NCBI GenBank assembly: GCA_965215615.1
Contig: OZ244068.1
Location: forward strand, 310,001-374,000
From: CBDATA01 sp965215615
GTDB lineage: Bacteria; Acidobacteriota; Vicinamibacteria; Marinacidobacterales; Marinacidobacteraceae
Direction: 5' to 3'
Length of the DNA stretch: 64,000 bases
Shown here: in pieces, positions 52,690 to 64,000 of the stretch
How the letters are laid out: each line of letters opens with the position of its first letter
How positions within the stretch are numbered: position 1 is the stretch's first letter
Made by a program: the position numbers and the translations under genes
The notes under the pieces: generated by a model
Database searches by the model: none
Told to the model about the DNA's origin: nothing
What the model saw: only the letters and a program-made list of their open reading frames with translations

Positions 52690-54996
52690 ATGAATCGTTT
52701 CTTCGTCCTTCTTCTCTTCGGGTTGCTGGCCGGGGCCGGCTGTTCCACCACCACCTCCTCCTCCCGGTCCGCCGCCCCGCGGCCGGCTCCGGCTCCCGCG
52801 CCGGCACCGCCGCCGCCGCCGTGCATCCCCCTCCACGACGGCGACTGCGTGACCGCTCCCGAGTTCGAGGCTCGCGCCGCGGAACTCGCTCCGGATTTCG
52901 CCGAGGCTCCGGATTTTCAGAACCAGTGGGGCCTCGAATCGGTGAACGCGCACACCGCCTACGCCAACCTGAGCCTTCTCGAGGGGCCGGAAGCGGCACC
53001 GGGCGCGGGAGTCACCATCGGCGTGATCGACACCGGCATAGACACGGGCCACCCCTCCTTCGCCGGCAGAAACATCCATCGGGGGTTCCTGAACGGTGCC
53101 GAGCCGGAAACCGGCGAGTTCTTTTCCCACGGGACGGCGGTCGCGAGCGTGGCTGCCGGAAACCGGCTGGGCGATGAATCGTCGGGCCCGCACGGAGTCG
53201 CCTGGGGGGCGGATCTCGCGGTGTGGGGGATCCCGCTCGGGAGTGGCGGAGGCCCCTACGAACCGATCACGGTGGAGGAGCTGGGCCGAGGAGATCGGGG
53301 CTTCGCGAGCCTCTTCCGGGATGTCTTCGCATGGCGCGATGAAGGCAACGATCTCGACATCCTGAATCTGAGCTTCGGCTACCAGGGACTGATCGAGAAC
53401 TATCCGGAAGAGGATCTGCGCGCCAGCTTCTCCACGATGATCGAAACCCTCGCCCAGGCCGATGCGGCCGAAAAGACGATCCTGGTCTGGGCTGCCGGCA
53501 ACGGACACGGCGATCCCTGCGAGGCCGGTGTTGCGGGCTGCGTCAACGGCCGGGTCAACGCGACCTCGCCCGAAGTGCTCGCGGGGCTTGCCACGCAGGT
53601 GGAAGAACTTCGGGGGCATTCGGTCGCAGTGGCCGCCCTGAACCCTCACGACGGAGCCATCACCTCGTTTTCCAACCGCTGCGGAGTCGCCGCCGACCAC
53701 TGCATCGCGGCACCGGGATCGGATATCCGGCTCGCGTATTTCGGGCCCTTCGAGGACGAAATCGGCGTGCGCGGCTACGCAACCGGAGGCGGGACCAGTT
53801 ATGCGGCACCGTTCGTTGCGGGCGGACTCGCGGTGATGAAGCAGCTCTTCCGGGAGCAGCTCTCGAACGAGGAGCTCCTGAGCCGGCTGTTCGCGACCGC
53901 GGACGACACCGGGATCTACGCGGACCGGGAGATCTACGGGAACGGCCGGATGGACCTCGGGGCGGCGACTTCGCCGGTGGGAGTTCTCGAGGTTCCGGTC
54001 GGGACTTCGGGGATCATGACCGCCGGGAGCGCGTCGCTCGATTCGACCCGGCTACGGATGGGCGCGGCTTTCGGCGACGGAGTCCGGCAGGCGCTCGAGG
54101 GCAGCGAGCTGATGGCTCTCGACGGCCTCGGCGCGCCGTTCTGGAGCGGACTCGACGGCCTCGCGGTCACGACCGACGGCCCGGGGATGGGGGCGCGGCT
54201 CCGGAGCTTCCTGGGATCGGGCTCCCGGTTCACCGGAGGCGGGGGTTCGCATCCGGTGGCCATGGGGTTCGAGGCGGACATCCTGCGGATGCCGACCGCG
54301 ACCGGCAGCGGACACCTCGCGCTCGCCGAGGGCGCGGTGATGCTGAGCGCATTCGGCGAGTTCGGACTCTCGGCGACCGCGTTCACGACCGGGAACTGGC
54401 GCTTCGGGATGCCCGCTTCGGGAGCTCTCGTCGGATTTCGTCCTGACGGGCTTCCGGTGGGCCTGCGGGCGGGTTTCGTCGAAGAGCGCGAGACGCTTCT
54501 CGGAAGCCTCGGACAGGGGGCTTTCGGGAATCTCTCGGCGACCACCGGATTCGTCGGCCTCGACGGAGGCATGAGCCTGGGCCGCTTCTTCTTCGGGGGG
54601 AGTGGCGAGTTCGGACTCGCCCACCCGGAGGTTCACGGGGGCATGCTTCGGGACATCTCGACGCTCGCGACCAGCGCGTTCTCGCTGCATCTCGGAACCC
54701 GTTTCGCGGACATGAGTTCGCTCGAGGTTTCGATTTCGCAGCCGCTTCGGGTGGAGAGCGGCCATGCGTCGCTGACCGTCCCCGCGGCGCGCCTTCCGGG
54801 CGGAGGCGTGACGCACCGTTCGCTCCGGGCCGGCCTCGCGCCCCGGAACCGCCAACTGGATCTGGCCGCGCAGTGGAGCCGTCCGCTTTCGCTCGGAGAG
54901 CTGCGGCTCGGCGGAGTCTGGAGCCACCGGGCGGGGCACCGGAGCGCGCTCGGCCCGGAGTTCGCGCTCCTCTCCGGCTGGCGCTGGACCTTCTGA
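52690..54996 (+). CDS. Lipidated S8 subtilase with predicted autotransporter beta-barrel, tandem copy 2
   Basis: 768 residues from the ATG at 52690; a much longer upstream frame is shadow of copy 1. The lipobox is AGAGC (C18), followed by an AP-rich linker (28-44, APAPAPAPPPPPC). Catalytic D114, H148, N271 and S370 are all present, and the barrel ends in LLSGWRWTF like copy 1. Long stretches, for example around residues 378-440 (VMKQLFREQLSNEELL), are almost the same as in copy 1 at DNA level, while the proteolytic face and linker differ. The stop overlaps the aminotransferase start (TGATG), so all may be one transcript. Confidence 0.87.
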   Translation: MNRFFVLLLFGLLAGAGCSTTTSSSRSAAPRPAPAPAPAPPPPPCIPLHDGDCVTAPEFEARAAELAPDFAEAPDFQNQWGLESVNAHTAYANLSLLEGPEAAPGAGVTIGVIDTGIDTGHPSFAGRNIHRGFLNGAEPETGEFFSHGTAVASVAAGNRLGDESSGPHGVAWGADLAVWGIPLGSGGGPYEPITVEELGRGDRGFASLFRDVFAWRDEGNDLDILNLSFGYQGLIENYPEEDLRASFSTMIETLAQADAAEKTILVWAAGNGHGDPCEAGVAGCVNGRVNATSPEVLAGLATQVEELRGHSVAVAALNPHDGAITSFSNRCGVAADHCIAAPGSDIRLAYFGPFEDEIGVRGYATGGGTSYAAPFVAGGLAVMKQLFREQLSNEELLSRLFATADDTGIYADREIYGNGRMDLGAATSPVGVLEVPVGTSGIMTAGSASLDSTRLRMGAAFGDGVRQALEGSELMALDGLGAPFWSGLDGLAVTTDGPGMGARLRSFLGSGSRFTGGGGSHPVAMGFEADILRMPTATGSGHLALAEGAVMLSAFGEFGLSATAFTTGNWRFGMPASGALVGFRPDGLPVGLRAGFVEERETLLGSLGQGAFGNLSATTGFVGLDGGMSLGRFFFGGSGEFGLAHPEVHGGMLRDISTLATSAFSLHLGTRFADMSSLEVSISQPLRVESGHASLTVPAARLPGGGVTHRSLRAGLAPRNRQLDLAAQWSRPLSLGELRLGGVWSHRAGHRSALGPEFALLSGWRWTF

Positions 54997-56183
54997 TGAA
55001 TCCCTTTCTTCGCTCGCCCGGCTTCGAGTGCTACCCCACCGGACTCGGCCCGAGCCGTCGATCTTTTCTGAAAGCGGTGGCCGCCACCGCGGCTGCCGGG
55101 GCGTTCGCTCCCGGTGTGGCCGGAGCAGCGCAGGAGCCCGCGCCGGCACCGCTGCCCGTCTGGCCCGAAGGGGGCTTCCCGGAGGATGCAGTGCGGATCG
55201 GTTTCAACGAGAACCCGCTCGGACCATCTCCCCGGGCGATCGCCGCGATTGCCGCCGACGGACTCACCGGTGCCCACCAGTACAACTACCTGGAAACCAT
55301 CCGCGAACGCATCGCCAACCATCACCGGACGAGCCAGGAGAACGTTCTGGTCGGCTGCGGCTCCACCGAATTCCTGCAGTTCCTGCCGTGGGGTTTCCTC
55401 AAGCCGGGGACGGCCAGCCTCGTTCTCCCCGAGATCACCTACGGCTGGTGCGACGGGGTGGCCGCCCGGATCGGCGCGGAGGTGATCCGCACGCCGATGG
55501 GGCCCGAGGGAACGCTCGACCTGCTGGCGATGCGCGCCGCCATCCGGCCCGATACCCGGATGGTCTATCTCGCGAACCCCAACAATCCGACCGGCGCTCC
55601 GATCTCCCGGGACGATGTCGCCACCCTGGCGGAGGCGGTTCCCGAAGGCGGAATCCTCCTCGTGGACGAAGCCTACGCGGAGTTCCTGCCCGACGGGGAG
55701 GATGCCGTTCCGCTTGCGCTCTCGAACGGTCCGGTCCTCGTCGCCCGCACCTTTTCCAAGGCCTACGGGATGGCCGGGCTGCGGCTCGGCTACCTGGTCG
55801 GATCCGGTGCGATGCTCGAAAAGGCGACCGAAGTGTGGTGGGGGGATCTCGGCATCAACGCCGCCGCCGCGGTGGCCTGCGGGCCAGCGCTCGACGATCG
55901 GGATCATGTGGACCGGTACATCCGGACCGTGGACGAAGGTCTTTCCGAACTGCGCGAAGGCCTCGCCGGGCTCGGATGCCGTTCATGGCCGCACCGGGCA
56001 CCGTACCTGATGACCGATCTCGGCGAGACGGCGCTCCCGGTGGCGTGGGAGCTCTTCCGGCGGAAGATCTACGTCCAGGACGGTGGCGGATGGGGGCTCC
56101 CCACCTTCCTGCGGATCTCGGTCGGGCTGTCTGCCGACCACCAGGCTTTTTTGGGAGCGCTCCGCGAAATCCGCGCCGCCTGA
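54996..56183 (+). CDS. Tat-exported histidinol-phosphate-type aminotransferase
   Basis: 395 residues, fold-type I PLP enzyme of the HisC-like class. The N-terminus carries a twin-arginine signal SRRSFLKA (20-27) and a hydrophobic stretch to about residue 46, implying export of a folded, PLP-loaded protein. The body has NENPLGPSP, YLANPNNPTG, LVDEAYAEF and the Schiff-base lysine K255 in TFSKAYGMAGLRLGY. Biosynthetic HisC is cytoplasmic, so this is more likely a periplasmic aminotransferase acting on an amino acid from outside. Coupled to the upstream protease by TGATG. Confidence 0.87.
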   Translation: MNPFLRSPGFECYPTGLGPSRRSFLKAVAATAAAGAFAPGVAGAAQEPAPAPLPVWPEGGFPEDAVRIGFNENPLGPSPRAIAAIAADGLTGAHQYNYLETIRERIANHHRTSQENVLVGCGSTEFLQFLPWGFLKPGTASLVLPEITYGWCDGVAARIGAEVIRTPMGPEGTLDLLAMRAAIRPDTRMVYLANPNNPTGAPISRDDVATLAEAVPEGGILLVDEAYAEFLPDGEDAVPLALSNGPVLVARTFSKAYGMAGLRLGYLVGSGAMLEKATEVWWGDLGINAAAAVACGPALDDRDHVDRYIRTVDEGLSELREGLAGLGCRSWPHRAPYLMTDLGETALPVAWELFRRKIYVQDGGGWGLPTFLRISVGLSADHQAFLGALREIRAA

Positions 56184-56201
56184 TCCTCGAGCTTCCGGCT
56201 G

Positions 56202-60578
<4,377 letters not shown>

Positions 60579-60592
60579 GTTCCGGATCTCCT

Positions 60593-63500
60593 TCAGTTCT
60601 TGGAGCGGATGAGCTCGATATCGAGACCGAGGCTCTGAAGTTCCGCCATCAATACCTTGAACGACGCCGGAACTTCGGGGTCGTATCCGGTGTCGCCTTT
60701 CACGATGGATTCATAGACCCTGGCCCGGCCCCGCACGTCGTCGGACTTCACTGTCAGGATCTCCTGGAGAGTGTGGGCGGCCCCGTAGGCCTCGATGGCC
60801 CAGACCTCCATCTCGCCGAAGCGCTGGCCTCCGAACTGGGCCTTTCCGCCAAGCGGCTGCTGGGTAATCAGGCTGTAGGGCCCGATGCTGCGAGCATGCA
60901 TCTTGTCGTCCACCAGATGGCCGAGCTTCAGCATGTAGATGTACCCCACGGTGACCGGCTGTTCGAAGGGTTCGCCGGTCCGGCCGTCGAACAGGACCGT
61001 CTTCCCCTCGTCGAGCACGTTCGGGCGGAACGGCTGCTCCTTTTTGGCCACCTCGTTCGCTTCTTCGAGGAGCGCCCGGATGTCGTCCTCGCCCGCCCCG
61101 TCGAAAACCGGGGTGGCGAAATGCCGATCGAGGACCTTCGCGACCCACCCGAGATGGGTTTCGAGCACCTGGCCGATGTTCATCCGCGAGGGCACTCCGA
61201 GCGGATTCAGGACGATGTCCACCGGGGTCCCGTCCGGAAGGTAGGGCAAATCCTCCATGGGGACGATCTTGGCGATCACCCCCTTGTTCCCATGGCGGCC
61301 GGCCATCTTGTCGCCCACGCTCAGCTTCCGCTTCATGGCGATATAGACCTTGACCACCCGGATGACACCCGGAGGAAGGTCGTCGCCCTGGGAGGCGATG
61401 TCCTTCTGCTCCTGGCGACGGACATCGAGCAGGTCGAGCTGCTCTTCGGTCTTTTCGTGGATTTCCCGGATTTCCTCGCGCGCCTCGTCGTCGAGGTCGG
61501 TCTCGAGCAACGGGACGTAGTCCATCTTCTGCTCGAGCAGCTTCGCGGTGAGCCGGGAACCCTTCGCGATCTCCACTTCGTTGGTCACCGGGTTCATGCA
61601 GTCCTCGGTGAGCCGGGCACCGACCATGCAGCGCATGATGCGCTTGTCGGCTTCCTCCTTGAGGATCCGCACTTCGTCCTGATGGTCGCGATCGATCGCG
61701 GCCACGTCCTCGTCTTCGATCTCGCGTGCCCGGTCGTCCTTTTCGGCATCCTTGCGGTGGAACACCCGGACATCCACGACGACACCGTCCACGCCCGAAG
61801 GACACTTGAGCGAGGAGTTCTTCACGTCGCCGGCCTTGTCGCCGAAGATGGCGCGCAGCAGTTTCTCTTCCGGGGTGAGCTGGGTCTCCGCCTTGGGAGT
61901 GACCCGTCCCACGAGGATGTCCCCCGGAGAAACCCGCGCCCCGATCCGGACGATGCCGGATTCGTCGAGATGGCGCAGGAAGGTTTCGGCGACGTTCGGA
62001 ACTTCGCGGGTGATCGTCTCCGGCCCCAGCTTGGTGTCGCGGGCCTGTACCGAGTGCTCCTCGATGTGGATCGAGGTGTACACGTCGTCCTGGACCAATC
62101 GCTCGGAGACGATGATGGCGTCCTCGAAGTTGTATCCACGCCACGGCATGAAGGCGACCAGCACGTTCCGGCCGAGTGCCAGCTCTCCCTGGTCGGTGCA
62201 GGGGCCGTCGGCGATGACCTGCCCCTTCGTCACCCGTTCCCCGACATCCACGATCACCTTCTGGTTGATCGCGGTGTTCTGGTTCGAGCGGCGGAACTTC
62301 TTGAGGCGGTAGATGCTCGCGCCGATATCCACGTCTCCGTCGGCATCGCTGCGCACGATGATCCGCCGGCCGTCCACCGTGTCCACGATCCCGTTCCCCC
62401 GGCAGACGACCACCGATCCCGAGTCGCGGGCGGTCACGTGTTCCATTCCGGTGCCGACCAGCGGTGCCTCCGAGCGGATGAGCGGAACCGCCTGGCGCTG
62501 CATGTTGGAGCCCATGAGGGCGCGGTTCGCGTCGTCGTTCTCGAGGAAGGGAACGAGCGAAGCCGCCACCGAAACGATCTGTTTCGGTGAAACATCGATG
62601 AAATCCACCCGGTCCCGCGGGGCCGGGACGAACTCCCCCTCGTGGCGGCAGTTGACCCGCTCGTCCAGCAGTTCGCCGTCCTCGCCCACCCGGGCGTTCG
62701 CCTGGGCGATCGTGTGTCGCTCCTCCTCGAGTGCCGAGAGGTAGAAGGCGTGAGGAGCGAGCACCGGCTGGCGATCCTTCTTCCGGAGTCGCTTCAGCGC
62801 CTTTTCGGCCTTCGCCTTCGGCACCACCGCGCCCGCTTCGAGTTTGGAATCGCCCGGATCCTCGACCCGCACGTAGTCCACGACCCGGCTGTTTTCCACC
62901 TTCCGGTAGGGACTCTGGATGAAGCCGTAGTCGTCGATCCGGGCGTAGCAGGACAGCGAACTGATGAGCCCGATGTTGGGACCTTCCGGGGTCTCGATGG
63001 GGCAGATCCTTCCGTAGTGGGTCGCGTGGACATCGCGGACATCGAACTTCGCCCGGTCGCGGGAGAGTCCGCCCGGCCCGAGAGCCGAGAGACGCCGCTT
63101 GTGGGTCACCTCGGACAGCGGGTTCGTCTGCTCCATGAACTGGGAGAGCTGGGAAGCACCGAAGAACTCGCGCACCGCCGCGGAGACCGGCTTCGCGTTG
63201 ATGAGATCCCGCGGCATCGCGGTGGTCATCTCCTGATACACGTTCATCTTCTCGCGGATCGCCCGCTCCATCCGCACGAGACCGAGGCGGAACTGGTTTT
63301 CGAGCAGTTCGCCGACCGACCGGACGCGCCGGTTCCCGAGATGGTCGATGTCGTCGGCGCGGTGCGTCTTCTCGCCCTGACTGAGCCGGAGCAGGTATTC
63401 GAGAACCAGCTTGAAATCTTCCTCGGTCAGGGTGGTTTGACGATCATCCATGTCGCATTCGAGCTTGGTGGCGAGCTTGCGCCGCCCGACGCGGGAGAAG

Positions 63501-64000
63501 TCGTACTTCTGGTCGTTGAAGAACAGGTTGTCGAGGAGGGTGCGGGAGCTTTCGACGGTGGGCTGATCCCCGGGCCGTTGACGCCGGTAGAGCTCGACCA
63601 GCGCACCGGCGACGCTCTCCGCGTTGGGTTTTTCCGTTCCGCGTTCGCGGGTGAGGGGATCCTTCGCGAGGGTTTCCGCCAGATACGGCCCGACCGGGTC
63701 GGCATGAGGCACGATGACCGGAAGGATTTCGAGGCCGTGGAGTTCGACGAGGAGCCCTTCGGTGATCTCGGTGTTGGCGGGAACCTCCTCGCCGGTGTCC
63801 GGGGCGGTCACCGCATCCGCCAGACGAAAGCCTCCGAGCGCCTCCACTTCGAAGTCGAGGTATTTCGGTGCCTTGCGCTCCAGCTTTCTGAGATCCCCGC
63901 GGCTGAGGCGGCGCTGGCCTTCCACCAGCACTTCCTCGCCGGAGCGGAGGTCGCGTTCGATACGCTGGTCCTTGAGCAGCGACTTGAGGTCGTCGGTGAA
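60593..64000 (-). CDS. rpoB: RNA polymerase beta subunit, 5' end outside window
   Basis: 1135 codons are visible and the frame is open at the right edge; by comparison with E. coli about 200-230 N-terminal residues are missing. A GTG at 63931 is only internal. Landmarks include DDIDHLGNRRVRSVGEL, the rifampicin region FFGASQLSQFMEQTNPLSE then VTHKRRLSALGPGGL (nucleotides about 63060-63165), MQRQAVPLIRSEAPLVGTGME, the GDKMAGRHGNKGVI loop and the C-terminal QQPLGGKAQFGGQRFGEMEVW. In the rifampicin region the residue equal to E. coli D516 is glutamate and N518 is threonine; H526 and S531 are unchanged. Confidence 0.98.
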   Translation of the reverse strand, partial: FTDDLKSLLKDQRIERDLRSGEEVLVEGQRRLSRGDLRKLERKAPKYLDFEVEALGGFRLADAVTAPDTGEEVPANTEITEGLLVELHGLEILPVIVPHADPVGPYLAETLAKDPLTRERGTEKPNAESVAGALVELYRRQRPGDQPTVESSRTLLDNLFFNDQKYDFSRVGRRKLATKLECDMDDRQTTLTEEDFKLVLEYLLRLSQGEKTHRADDIDHLGNRRVRSVGELLENQFRLGLVRMERAIREKMNVYQEMTTAMPRDLINAKPVSAAVREFFGASQLSQFMEQTNPLSEVTHKRRLSALGPGGLSRDRAKFDVRDVHATHYGRICPIETPEGPNIGLISSLSCYARIDDYGFIQSPYRKVENSRVVDYVRVEDPGDSKLEAGAVVPKAKAEKALKRLRKKDRQPVLAPHAFYLSALEEERHTIAQANARVGEDGELLDERVNCRHEGEFVPAPRDRVDFIDVSPKQIVSVAASLVPFLENDDANRALMGSNMQRQAVPLIRSEAPLVGTGMEHVTARDSGSVVVCRGNGIVDTVDGRRIIVRSDADGDVDIGASIYRLKKFRRSNQNTAINQKVIVDVGERVTKGQVIADGPCTDQGELALGRNVLVAFMPWRGYNFEDAIIVSERLVQDDVYTSIHIEEHSVQARDTKLGPETITREVPNVAETFLRHLDESGIVRIGARVSPGDILVGRVTPKAETQLTPEEKLLRAIFGDKAGDVKNSSLKCPSGVDGVVVDVRVFHRKDAEKDDRAREIEDEDVAAIDRDHQDEVRILKEEADKRIMRCMVGARLTEDCMNPVTNEVEIAKGSRLTAKLLEQKMDYVPLLETDLDDEAREEIREIHEKTEEQLDLLDVRRQEQKDIASQGDDLPPGVIRVVKVYIAMKRKLSVGDKMAGRHGNKGVIAKIVPMEDLPYLPDGTPVDIVLNPLGVPSRMNIGQVLETHLGWVAKVLDRHFATPVFDGAGEDDIRALLEEANEVAKKEQPFRPNVLDEGKTVLFDGRTGEPFEQPVTVGYIYMLKLGHLVDDKMHARSIGPYSLITQQPLGGKAQFGGQRFGEMEVWAIEAYGAAHTLQEILTVKSDDVRGRARVYESIVKGDTGYDPEVPASFKVLMAELQSLGLDIELIRSKN

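Overview
The window is compact, high-GC bacterial chromosome, coding almost end to end, with many 1- to 4-base start/stop overlaps between neighbouring genes. Gram-negative architecture is shown by lipoproteins, two autotransporter-like proteases ending in a C-terminal phenylalanine, a DsbA-type lipoprotein, and a MurE with a diaminopimelate-type motif. A lone FtsX/MacB-type permease resembling the acidobacterial duplicated orphan permease family, together with a roughly 900-residue exported PIG-L deacetylase, points to Acidobacteriota or a close relative. This is an inference: no rRNA gene is present, and I saw no tRNA, CRISPR array or insertion sequence.

Layout. 1-4463 (+): a class V aminotransferase (cut by the left edge), a circularly permuted ATP-grasp protein, an alpha-E protein and a transglutaminase, a predicted amidoligase/peptide-modification system. 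An anti-sigma kinase and a STAS antagonist follow (4491-5297). 5317-10983 (-): uvrC, trpS, scpA, scpB and a fused rluB-cmk gene. 11007-18773: a quinone oxidoreductase, a possible antitoxin remnant, glcDEF (glycolate oxidase), yjbQ with a strong terminator, a PPOX-fold protein, a DsbA-like lipoprotein and dtd. 18862-21951 (+): two tandem AAA-ATPase-like/PD-(D/E)XK genes whose ends are nearly identical and whose middles have diverged. 21956-25545 (-): a ClC channel, a sodium:solute symporter and a tiny membrane protein. 25606-31992: the PIG-L deacetylase, the orphan permease and a membrane-anchored ankyrin protein.

32011-49077 (-) is a nearly complete division and cell-wall (dcw) cluster: mraZ, rsmH, ftsL, ftsI, murE, murF, mraY, murD, ftsW, murG, murC, ftsQ, ftsA, ftsZ, pgeF. 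murB and ddl are absent. Most junctions overlap as TGATG, ATGA or GTGA, which suggests translational coupling. A 10-bp-phased TGG repeat array upstream of mraZ looks like the MraZ operator, and ftsZ appears to have its own promoter at the end of ftsA. 49211-56183 (+): a degenerate YchF-like protein, two tandem lipidated subtilases with predicted outer-membrane barrels, and a Tat-exported HisC-like aminotransferase. 56202-64000 (-): rpoC and rpoB, the latter cut by the right edge.

Starts were chosen from family alignment, Shine-Dalgarno sequences and overlap with the upstream gene. The high GC content leaves very long meaningless open frames opposite and upstream of real genes; these are excluded.
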